Assembly: GCA_013398275.1 (NCBI GenBank)
Contig: VZSE01014929.1
Location: 967,295-1,031,294, forward strand
DNA length: 64,000 nt
Origin: Promerops cafer
Lineage: Eukaryota > Chordata > Aves > Passeriformes > Nectariniidae
Direction: 5' to 3'
Shown: piece after piece, positions 1 to 11,100 of the stretch
Numbering within the stretch: position 1 is the stretch's first letter
Layout of the letters: each line of letters starts with the position of its first letter
Notes under the pieces: model-generated
What the model saw: the letters and a program-made list of their open reading frames with translations, nothing else
What the model was told of the DNA's origin: nothing
Databases searched by the model: none
Position numbers and translations under genes: made by a program

Positions 1-560
1 AGCCAAAGTGAAGCGAAACATCCCTCTCTCAGATGCCAGAGAGGTGACCGTGACAGCCGGGTTTAAAGGATGATCCAGACATGAGAGTTACTGGTACACA
101 CAAGGCCCCAAGAGGCCACTTCCCACCTTCTGCAGCTTTGGCAACAGATCTGGCCAACAAACACGTTTTGGCTCTGCTCCTAGTGCAAGAACTACAGGCT
201 GGGCGAGTTCATTCAACAGCTAAACAGTTGTAAAACGTCATTGTTGCATGTAAATTCCTTTCAACTATAAAACTGAAATTCCAGTTTCTATTTACCTATT
301 CATTGTGACAGTATTATTAAACAGGTAAAGATGGGACTATTTTGTTATACTGTGTATAGTGAATGTATTGTACTGTGTCTGTGAAAAGTGTGCTTTAAAT
401 TATATTTTCATATGTTTTGTTGGGGACAAAGTACTTTAAGTTTGAAAGTGACAGAGGTTTGTTTTAGAACTGAAGGCAACTTAAAGAATTCCTGTCAGGA
501 AAGCTGCTTATAAATGTAAATCAAATCACATTTAAAATAAACTGCCTCTGACCTAAAAAG
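1..560 (+). other. Possible 3' UTR end of a convergent gene (JAZF1 by synteny)
   Basis: In mammals JAZF1 ends tail-to-tail with TAX1BP1, under 1 kb away as I recall. A plus-strand AATAAA at 536-541 followed by a T-rich stretch could be its poly(A) signal. I see no JAZF1 coding sequence here, so the call is inference from gene order alone. A short plus frame at 2-73 ending in TGA is not recognised as any JAZF1 sequence. Confidence 0.3.
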
Positions 561-599
561 ACTGCTCTTTTCTCATTCCTAACCTAGAGTTAAGTTCTT

Positions 600-1554
600 G
601 GGCTGTGTATAGTATTTTGTTTATTTTACTTTGGTACCATCAAACTCTTGCAGCCTAACTGTTTTCATCTGCTGTTGAGTTACAGTAAGAAAAAAATCCA
701 TGCTTTACCTCAGGCCAGCTCTTGATATGAAGCTACCAGTTACAAAAGTCTTTAGACTGCAAATGGCAGACGAGCACTGATGAGTTGCTGCTGCCCAGGA
801 CACTGCAATTCATCCACATCATGCAGTTTTTAGTTAACTCCTGCATTAACTTGATATTGCACATGTTCAGGAGGGAACTGCAGTCAACAGAAGCTACTCT
901 AAGCCTTAATCCCAGAGTCTCCCTGTCAAAGAAAACATTGGTCATACAGTGCTGAGTCATCATTTACTCCTAAATAAAGTCTACATTCTGTTTAATTTCA
1001 AAGTGAGCAGCAGGAAAAATAGACCACTGACTCCATGAATAATTCTGCTTTTAATGTAACAAGACTACTGTACAGCAAGTGGGAAGCAAATTTACTTAAT
1101 ACAGTTAAATATAAAATGTTTAGATATACACACGTGTTTTTACTTATTAGAAAGAAATACATAAAGTTAAAACGCAAAAGGTTTTAAAAGCCAGAAGGAA
1201 CACAATCCACTGTTGTGAAAATAGAACAATATTTTCTACTGAATAAAACTGCAACATAATGGCAATGACTTTTTTAAACAATTACTTTTAGGCATTTAAG
1301 CACAGCAGTCTCTTTCAACTCAAAACCACTGCCTTAAAGTATAACGTACCTCATTTAATGTTATCCCTTAAGGCAAACATTCTACGTGTGAAACTGAAGT
1401 ATTTACCATTCCTCTTGTTGCAAGCCTGGAATCTCACAGTACATGCATCTACATCTCAGAAAGGTACTAGAAAACTATATTTTCATAGGGTAAGTAATGT
1501 AACTTTCCAATTTAAGTGTTACTCAGAGAGAAACTACGTGGATTTGCTAGGAGA
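600..1554 (-). other. TAX1BP1: Possible extended TAX1BP1 3' UTR
   Basis: A second minus-strand AATAAA at 625-620 could end a longer transcript near 600. The segment is AT-rich and has no open frame that looks real. Confidence 0.35.
620..625 (-). terminator. TAX1BP1: Poly(A) signal AATAAA, distal
   Basis: This is a canonical hexamer on the minus strand about 1.35 kb after the stop codon. The downstream element is weak. It would give the long 3' UTR. Confidence 0.35.
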
Positions 1555-1573
1555 AACACCTGCTGATTACATT

Positions 1574-1579
1574 TTTATT
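1574..1579 (-). terminator. TAX1BP1: Poly(A) signal AATAAA, proximal
   Basis: This is a canonical hexamer on the minus strand about 400 bases after the stop codon, with a GT-rich stretch downstream (CAGGTGTTTCTCC, roughly 1562-1550). Confidence 0.5.
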
Positions 1580-1706
1580 TGTGCCTCAGTTATCAAGGTT
1601 AAGAGAAACCACAGGTGTTTTGGTGATCTTTTTTAAATGTAGCTGAAGAACACCATGAAGCCGGTCTCGTTTTTTCAGAGGCTCAGTCATTCCTGTGTCC
1701 TTAGGC

Positions 1707-1750
1707 ATTCCACTAAGTAGGGGAAGAAATTCCACTAAGTAGGGGAATAA
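1707..1750. repeat. 22-bp tandem duplication in TAX1BP1 3' UTR
   Basis: Two adjacent copies of a 22-base unit starting ATTCCACTAAGTAGGGGAA lie at 1707-1728 and 1729-1750, differing at one base (G/T). Confidence 0.9.
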
Positions 1751-1972
1751 ATAGCTACATACACAACAAGGTGGGGGGTTGTGGGTCTCCTTAGTACAGT
1801 GTTAGGCAGAGAGAGAAGATAACCCCATAGCAGCTTACAGCCATGGCTCCCATTAGAGTACATGAGCTTTTAATCAGAAGTTTGCACTGTTAAAGAAAGC
1901 TGCACTGCTTTTGTTTCGGAGGTGGACTAGTCAGAGTGGTGGGGTTTTAAGCTACACTGCAAAACAAAGTAT

Positions 1973-2174
1973 TTAATCAAAATTTAATACGTTCTGATCA
2001 AAGTGCGTCTGGACGTGCCTCTCAAAGCCTTGCTGGTCGTAGTCAGGTGGGAACTGCTCGCTGCACATGGGACAAACCTTCCAGTGGCTCTCAACGTGCT
2101 CCTCAAACTTGCTCTGGTCGTAGTTTGGGGGAAACATCACATCGCAGAGAGGGCATTTCTTCTGCACATCAAAA
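1973..2174 (-). CDS. TAX1BP1: TAX1BP1 exon 18 coding part (two ubiquitin-binding zinc fingers)
   Basis: The acceptor is CTCCTCGTGAAG before 2174; the TAA stop is at 1975-1973. It encodes S752-D818: finger 1 CPLC...H(3)H (759-782) and finger 2 CPMC...H(3)H (786-809), each starting FPP(N/D)YDQ, which gives two PPxY motifs. In the human protein the fingers bind ubiquitin chains and myosin VI, and the PPxY motifs contact the E3 ligase ITCH. This is the most conserved part, ending FDQNVLNFD as in human. Confidence 0.98.
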
Positions 2175-5100
2175 CTTCACGAGGAGGCGGAGAGAAAGAA
2201 AAAATGGAATAGTTTATTTCTATTTATTCTGTTAATGCAAACTAAATGCCACCAACATTCAGAACTTTACTACCAACTTAAATTTGAGTGGACTTTGTAT
2301 CCTAGTATCATCCAGTTCATTTAAATGTTTTTGCCAAAAGCACTCAATACAGTCAGAGTAGTTTTACACGCAAATTCCAAAATAACCTGGCATTTTAAAA
2401 GCAACATAATTTTGACCTTACTCCAGCTACCACTGAATACAAATCTATTGAATGCCTTAATGGCCAAACGGTTTCATGGGAAACCACTCACTCTGCTCAT
2501 AAATGCTTGCTCTTAGCAAACATAACACTTTATAAAAGCTCTAAACTTAGGTTCACAATTAGGTTGGCAAGAGAGGGGAAAAAACAAAAGTTATTCATTC
2601 ATTTACTAAAAAAATTGTCAAAATTCCATCAAAGGTATAGCATGAACAGCCTGCCCAGTCTCACGGCATATTCTCTGCCAGTTAATTGTAAACCAAACAT
2701 TCATTTAAAATGCTCGGTAGCTTTTCACCTCCACCCCCACCCTTGAGTAGTTCTACAGAAACCTCTCCATGCCCTTAAAGACCAATACAAGATAACATCT
2801 ACCTGGAATCAAAGCAGAAGCCTGTGCCCCGCTCACGCAGAAGTAGACTTGGAGGATCAGGAGCAGAAGGTACAGTGTTGTCATCATCCTATTGAAAAGA
2901 GAAAGTATTTTAAAGACGAAACCCTACAAACAGCTTTTTTTTTCTCAATATGGATTTTTGTTATAAAACACAAACCCAGATGAAATTTATCTTCACTCTA
3001 ATTGCTGCAGCACAAGTTTTACTTTTGTACATCTTGGCTCTATTCTGCAATTGATAGTAGAGCACAAAACAGAGTCATTTCAAGGTGGAAATACAGGTAC
3101 ATTCCAATATTTTTGGAACTCCAACTCCTACCTCATTTTCCTTTTTTATCTCAAAGATGCCTTAAAAGCAAGGGCTAGGAATTATTTAGGTGATCTACAA
3201 AAAAGGATGTGCGAAGGAGCACATGTATCAGCATACATGCTGTGTTTTTTACAGATAACTCATAGACAAACATATTTCAGTTTTAGGCTAACGTACTTTT
3301 CCCTTATGAAGGGTTAATGGAAACAGGGAAGGATGGGAAAATTTCCTCAATATTCTTCTGACAACACCTGTTTAGTTTCAACCATTTAACATTTCCATTA
3401 AGCAGGCAGTGGGGCCTGCTATGACAAGATGCTGGCAACAAACATAATCTTGCAGTCTGTTTGCTTTGCACCTGCAGTGAAAAGGGCATATGAGTTTTAG
3501 AACATCAGTTGTTCCTTCTGTCAAGAAAGAGACAGGAGAGATGTCTTAAGAAAGAAAAAACTATTTTGTTTAAAGTACTCTCATGCTACAATGCTACAGC
3601 TTGTAAAACAACACGACAAATTTGCTGAATACCAGACTGAAGCACACCAGGACTTAACCAAGAAAATTAATGTGCACCTTCTATCAGTAAAACAGTTCCA
3701 CTACAAACACTGGCCAAATTAACACTTAAATCTTAGTTAATTTCTTCAGTATAACCCCTTTCCCCCTCCCCCCCTTTTCTTTTACAGGCATTTGGCTTAC
3801 TGCTGGTCACTTGGTAAGATAAAATTGTTTACAGCTTTTGCCCTCTCTTTCAGCTTCTGGCAAGTGTGGTACCCTACCACATACAAATGTAACATTCCTC
3901 CTTGTTCCTTTTTGAGAAAAAGAGGACGATGCTTTCACCTGCACAGGCACACCTGTACTGTCCTATATGGCTGCCCTGCAACAACTCTCTTCAACAAAAG
4001 GCAAGCACATGTAAAAGTCTTTGGAATGTCCTAAGGCTACAGCTTTCTCGTGGGCTGGTTCCCTTAATTGTGAAATTCATACTGTGCGTTCCTTACAGCA
4101 GCTTCTGACCCAGGCCCTGTACAAGAATGTAAATACTAAGTATGTACTGATAGTACCGTTATGACACAGAACGTCTGTCTCTTCAGTGTACTTTTGCTCT
4201 TGGCCAAGTCACAGGGATCAGTTCTTAACCTTTTGGGATGCCTAACCCACACAAGAAGAATGCAAATGTCTCAGTGTTGAGCTGACCTCACAGAGATGTT
4301 ACAGAGATTACTGTGTAACCACGGCATGGCCAAACAGGAACCATGAGAACTTTATCTTAGTCTGAGAGGACTTCCCAGCTATTCTAATTACAAGTTACAG
4401 ACCAAGAACTAAAAATTCTCACGCAGCATCCTGGGGTAACTCAGAACCTCTTGAAAACAGAGATGGTGTCATTGTATTGGGCTCCAACAGCTGTCTATTT
4501 CTGTCATTTCTGATGGACAAAACTCCTAAGTGTTCCATGTAAAAGAGAGCACTTTATGGGGGGAGGATGGATCATCATGGTTCACATGGTTCTCATCTTG
4601 GTTCACAGCCACTTAGTGCCCAGTATCATCCAGAAATCCATTCTTTATTCTTATAAACAAGGTTACACGTGCTTTTCAGCCTGGCATTTAAACACCCATC
4701 ACTCTCCCCTGGGAAAAAGAACCATCCCTGGCACCTCAAAAGACAAAATGAGGTGGTTTTTGAAGCTGCTTTACAGAGAGTATGACAACAATTGCTGGGA
4801 CACCAGGCCTCAGTGCCTCCATGGCTCTTGCCTATGCTGTATGTTAAGCAAAGGCATCAGTTTACTTCAATAGCACAAGGTTGAGTCATCCAAGTTGTTT
4901 TGATGAAAGCCCACACTTCATATTTTGAGAAAGAAACAGATTAATCTGCCCTTTATGTAGATTCAAAGCCACCTTTCTTGCAGTCCAGACTGATGACTAG
5001 GGACATGGACATAGCTGCACATTCTTAGTCCGAGAGCTCTACAGTGCACTACAGTGGGTACGTGGTCTCGGGTCCTCAGGAAAAAAGACTGGTACCATGG

Positions 5101-8100
5101 ACCCACAGGCTGGAACTGTGGTCCTGTAGCAGAACAAGTGCCAGACTCCCTGAACTCAGCAGTCTGAATAATCAGATGAATTAATTATAAAGGATGTCTT
5201 TAACATCATGACTGAACAATTATCACTGGACTGTACCTCTGGCTCTTTAAAAAACTGCCACAATGAGTTCCACAGATTAAGTGAATCATAAAAATAAATA
5301 CAGAATTACACACTAAAGCATGGTAAAAAAGGGGGATTTGCCACTAGGGGAAGAAGGGAAAGCATGAAACTGTCAGAAGTAAGTGCAACTTGATTAGTTT
5401 TACCAAAACCAACCAATTCTGTCTCAAATACCGCTTTCATAATTACAACTGTAAGCAGTTCCAGGATTGTCAAACAGAAATTAGAAAGCTGTGTGACACA
5501 GTACAAAACCCCATCTCCAAGCACTACAGATCATTTTGACATGCAGAAGTAAGGAACCAATGCCCATCCTAGGCCTTAAACAACACATGAACAGACAGAG
5601 CTGACATGCAGTGCAGGTACACTGGGAAGAAGGGCACATAAATTTTATTTCTGTGATTCAGCTCTGCTGTGGGAGTGAAATCAAACTCACTCCTCTAGGC
5701 CTCTCAACCTCTCTGCAAGCAGTCTGCTCTCCCAAGATGATGCCTTGTGAAGGCCGACCTAGAACAGAGGCTAGACGGAGTTGAAGAATAAAGTAGGTAT
5801 TTATTAAAAGGCCTCAGTGGATACACCTTGGGCAGTACAAGAGCCCAGCCAGGGCTACACCCAAAATGAACCCAAAATGGTCACAAAAAATGGACAACCG
5901 GTCACGAGGTCTCTCACTTTTATAAGTTCTGGTCCATTTGCATATTGGAGTTAATTGTCCAGCTATAGCTTTAGGTTATGAAGTACCATCCTTCTTGTTT
6001 TTCTCTCTTTGGTCCACATTGTTTATGTTCTTAGGCCTGAAATTTGTGTGGCTGTCCTTGGTCCCAAGAGGAAAGGAATTGTTTTGTCTAGCTACTCTGT
6101 GAAGAGAGCTTACCATCCCTTTATATGAAGCTCAGAACTACACACTAAAGCAGCACAGAATCTGAAAAATATAAAAGCTAAAACCTAAGGCATCAAAGAG
6201 ACACCTGGATACCAACTGCTCCTTTCATGTCCTCCCCATGCAAAAGATAGTAATTGGCTACCAGGGTCAGATCAGGCTAATAATGCATTGTGGGGGTTTT
6301 TGCTAGAAGAAAGGTCATTTTGGAGTTACCTGAAAAAATATCCTGACCTGGTGCTCAGTTGCCAAGAGTTACATTCTCCATCCCCCACAAATTTACCGTG
6401 ACTAAAACATTGTTTAATAGGCTCAAGATAGTTATTCTGGGCTTGCTGCCAATGGTAGTTAGGACTACATTTCTAAAACTCATACTTTAGTTTTATATAT
6501 ATGTGTGTATATATATATGTATGTTTTGTTTGTGGATCTCTCCCTTGCTGCTAGGAATTCTTTGCTCCCAACTTTTGGTCAATTACAGGATCATGAGCAA
6601 ATGGAAAGTTAGTGCTGCGTAGAGGACAGCAGGAACTTGTGGCAAGTCAGCCACTGCAACAAAATCACCACTGTGCATGTGCCCAACTGGCACTACTAAC
6701 ACAAACCAGTTTATCCCTCTCAGAAATCACAGTTTAATTGGCCTATGAGTTCCAAAAGTCAAAGCTAAAAGAATCCTGGTAAGTATTCCCAGTCATACAA
6801 AACTGAAGGGTTTTTATGACAACCAAAGACATGGAAGTGCCCATTTCTAAGGAACCAAGTTTTGGGAGAAACCAAATTGGAACACAACAGCACAAAAATT
6901 CAGAGGCATCTGAATATCTTGTGTTGTATTAGTTTAAGAAATTAAGGGCGTTGTAGTCACTTCCATCTCTTCATGGCTGTTTTGGTAGTGATTCACCTGT
7001 AATGATGAACCTGTCTACTTTATTTATCTAAGATAACAGGTCTTTTAGCCATGGAGAGGTAGAAGTGACTACAACACCCTTAATTTCTTAAACTAATATA
7101 ATGTGTAGTAATAGGAATGTGGACAGGAGGACAGCAGAAGTCCATACAATGGTAGTATTTTAAACAAAGCAGCAAGCCTACCAGTCCTTTTCTTCTGGGA
7201 GGGAATCCCCCTCCAGCAAAAGGTTCTACATCCTGCTGGTTGAAAAAATGCGGAGAACTACATCTTAAACATCTTATTTCAAAAAACAGTCCAAGAAATG
7301 GTAATCTCCTCATGTTTACCATTTTATATTTGCTGTTTCTTCTGTACAAACGACAGGCTCTTCTTTATAATGAATCACCTACATATGTGGAAGTTTTTCC
7401 TGGTTATTTATTTACATCCTGCCTCAGAACTGTTTTATCTTTGGCATATTACTAAGTCTCCCTAGAAAGATGCCTGCAGCTTCTCGTTTCCATATAAATT
7501 TCTACACTATACATACAGTCTATTTGGGTGAGGAACAAGCAACTGATTCTCAATTGCAAATAAAAAATAAAGATACAAGTTATTTGATTTAAAGGCACCT
7601 TTTCTCAAGCTGAACTTTATTTAAGCCTGTTATATTCCACCTCATTACAAAAATCCAAGCTGTGTCTGCAAACGAGCACAAGACTCCAGCACTGTTTCTC
7701 TTGGGTTTGCAAGAGGGCAAAGCACATAGATCAGAGAAAACACCCTGCTAATTAAACTGCAGCAGATGACTAAAGAAGAGAAGAGCTTGTCAGATGTAAT
7801 ACCTACGTCAAGAATGATCAGATTAAATATGCAAAATGTGAAGTAAAGGTGGGGACAGCATTAAGCTCACATTCAAGATCTTGAACGGGCTGCAAAAGCT
7901 CTGACAGTTTCTCTAATTATTCACAGTAATGGACATTGGGAGCAAAAGGTAGGAGGGAGAAATACATTTTTCTCCATTATAGGTGCTGAGTACCAGGGCT
8001 AAAATCATGCCTGTCTGAACACTGATCAGTTTCTGCAAAGGTTAATAGCAATTAAATGTGGCAAACTAGACTAAATGAGAAACAGGTCATGATACCACTG

Positions 8101-11100
8101 TACTTGCAAAGAGCACAATACTTTGCAGAAAGGTATTTCTTGTTTAATATTTTTGAAGGTGCAAGAGTACTTGGAATAAGAAAGAGTAATAGGTCTGTTC
8201 CTGTTCAAATGAAGACATAGAGTCCAATTTATTACAGAAGCCAATTTTTTATACCAGAATGTGCAAGTTAATTCTACTAAAAAGAAAAGCTAACTAGAAA
8301 CTTGAAACATTCAAAGCCCTAAAAAAAAAAAATCAGTGCAAATGTATCTCTTTCAGTTTAATCAGCTTTTGGCAACAGTCAATTAAGCTCTTTCAAATAC
8401 ATGTCCAATAGCAAAAAGCATTCAAAATGGAAATTAATAAACGCAGATTTGCAGAAGACAGAACAAAAGGTTAACAGATTAGAATAATGTATCTAGTAGG
8501 ATACCAATTTAAAGTCAGCATTTAACTGAAAATACTGGTATCTGAATCTTTTACATTTTTATTTGTTTTGTTCCACTTTAGTTCCTATATTCCTATTATA
8601 AAATGAGTGAGATGTGGCTATATTTTGAGCTCTCATTCTACCACACAGGAGAGAAAAATCATGAGTTGAGATTACTTGACTTTTTTTACTTCAGTACGTA
8701 AAAAGATTGAGAAGCTACTGTCCTAATACCAAAACAAACCATCAGCAACTCAAGAGATTAGGGGAACAAGTATATTATCATCAATGAAGTTTTCCCCTTC
8801 ACAGCACGCAAAAATATTTTTCAGGGAAAAGAAAAACCAATTCCAAATTTACATAACAATAAATCAGTCTTATCAGATACAGAAAATCTATGTGAAACTC
8901 TAGGTAACTCATCAGTAAACATATCAAGGAAAATAAATAACAAAAAAGGTAACTTGCATTGCTATCCTCAGGATCTTCTAAACCATCTGGCCGACTGAGA
9001 TTGCGTGAAGGCTGGCTACACACTACATCATCTAGCTCCCAAAAGGAACTTCTAACAGGTGGTCTTTGGATCTCATCAGGATTAAAAGCGCCATCTGCTC
9101 CATCTGAAGAAAAATTAATTAGGACATCTTTGTTCAGTAGACTGTACTTTGAGATTACAGACATGCTACCTTACCTTTAAAAATCAAGAATTAAACACAT
9201 TTTTGGTTTAGATAAGATAAAACAGTAGGAGAGAATCAGCTTCTTCCAAAGGTGTTTAAAACTTTATTTAGCTTACTGATTCCCATCATAAAATAAAGGC
9301 CCTTTACTGATGTTCATCAGTCAGAAAAGGCTCTGTAAACCAGTCTGAAGACTGTTGATACTTAACCTGCATTAAATGAGGCATTGCATTTGAAACCGTG
9401 AGGGAGAAATTATATTGGGGGGTGTGAAATTTATTTACCTCTTCTTTCCTGAATTGCATAAGGGTTTCCATATTGCAATACTGGTAGTCTACTTGGCACT
9501 GCAGGAAGTGATCCATTTTCCTCTGAATATGGGTTGCGAAAATGTAATGTCTGCTGTGCAGTCTGTCTTTCCATCATCCTTACAGCTTGATCTCCTGGTG
9601 TCCTGCCAAGCTCCTAAATAATGCAAAGTTCAAAATGTAGTTAACCTATAGAGTCCTAGCAAAATTTGAAATGTTTATGAAATATGTTTTTAAAATAAAA
9701 AATCTGCTAACCTTACCACTGTCTTTTCATTTTGGCCTTATGCCAAGTATACCATAAATACCAAAAATAGTCAATGAAGAAAAGAAAATACAAAGAAGAT
9801 ATTTTAAAGAGATATCATTTTTTCTTGGTTTGTTGTCCGTTAGTTCTAATTACATAAACAGAACTGCCATGTTTTTCAAGTGTCTGCAACCTTTTTACAA
9901 TGAAGAAAAATTACCTAAATCAGTAAAAATAGGTAGATTAACAGTAACAACTTAAAGATAATGTGCAGTGAGAAAAGTTTTTAAAAGTTAAAATTAAAAA
10001 GAAAACAATTCTTTTTTTCATATCATATCATACCATTCAAAAATGCAGCATTTTAGTATGTGGAGCACATCTTTGTACATACTTTACATAATTCCATATG
10101 AATTCATGAGTGGCAGATATTTAGTGAACTATTAAGTACACTGCATTGGATCCCTTCTGATATTTAACAGCAATATTCGTATCACATCATTCTTTCCAAA
10201 TGATCCAACAGAACTCTTCAAAAAAATTAATATACTTAAAATTCTAGATTCCTGCATGTAAACCATATATATGATAGTAATTACAAACTATAAAGGCATT
10301 TTATAATTTAGAAACCATTAAAACTCTAAGCCAGTATAGATCTTAAAAGACAGTAATTAAAGTGACTTCAGTGTGGTCAGTGCATCAGCTGCAATTTATC
10401 CCAATAAAAATCTTTCTCATCCTTCCATTCAACAAAGTGGGTTAAGGGACAGAGAGCAAAATGCCATGAATATCAAAAGGAATATGCCATTTAAATTCAG
10501 AACCAAGCCAAAAATTCTAAGATATAAATATGAAAACAATAATTAAAAAATAGGGACTGTTAAGGGAGACATGCTTTCCCATAATGATCTTTATGATTAG
10601 TATTTTCTTCTGGGTTCTCTAGGTTCATGTTTAATATTTGCTGATGTGATGCTAATAAAACCCTCAAAGACTGAAGGGTGTCTTTTCTGTGAAAGACTTT
10701 AAATTGAAACTTAAAACCAAAGCTTCAATTACCAGTTCAACTCCATAAGAATTAAAAGCCTGTTTAAAAAAAAGAACAATTTAATACTTTTTTTCTTGCA
10801 AACCAGTGAACTTCAGATCAACCTCTTGAACAGGAAAATGTGAAAATCAAGGACCAATAACTACTCTGAAAACATAACACTACTCACACGCAAAAAGACC
10901 TCATGTAATGGATGGCATCCCTCCTCTAGATACAATATAAAGCTATGCCAGTGTTACTTTAGACTTATAAACTAAAAGGAACATATGATTAAAACAGGTA
11001 AGATTTAAAAGCTAGGATTGCACGTTTTAGTGAGTGTGTAAAATCTAAGCAGTTCATCTTTACTCAATACAAAACAGGAAAAATAAATTAGCAATGAAAT

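Larger units (their letters stand above)
1555..1972 (-). other. TAX1BP1: TAX1BP1 3' UTR, shorter form
   Basis: This is untranslated sequence after the TAA stop. A poly(A) signal AATAAA on the minus strand lies at 1579-1574, followed by GT-rich sequence, so cleavage near 1555 is inferred. The segment contains a 22-base tandem duplication (1707-1750). Confidence 0.6.
2889..8957 (-). other. TAX1BP1 intron 16 (GC-AG), about 6.1 kb
   Basis: The intron starts with GCAAGT at 8957 and ends with AATAG at 2889. It contains a solo LTR (5738-6195), a long inverted repeat (6927-7098) and a TA/TG microsatellite (6493-6524). The rest is AT-rich unique-looking sequence. The short open frames here look random. 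Confidence 0.85.

Noticed and set aside
2..73. Plus-strand frame at the window start ending in TGA, considered as a JAZF1 coding end
   Set aside because: It does not resemble the known JAZF1 C-terminus; more likely untranslated sequence.
2003..2235. Plus-strand frames opposite exon 18
   Set aside because: Antisense shadows of the conserved zinc-finger coding sequence.
6288..6390. 103-bp segment with 9-base inverted ends (TTGTGGGGG ... CCCCCACAA)
   Set aside because: No target duplication and G-run ends of low complexity; chance is likely, though it lies close to the solo LTR.
8959..9180. Plus-strand frame opposite exon 16
   Set aside because: Shadow of the real minus-strand exon.
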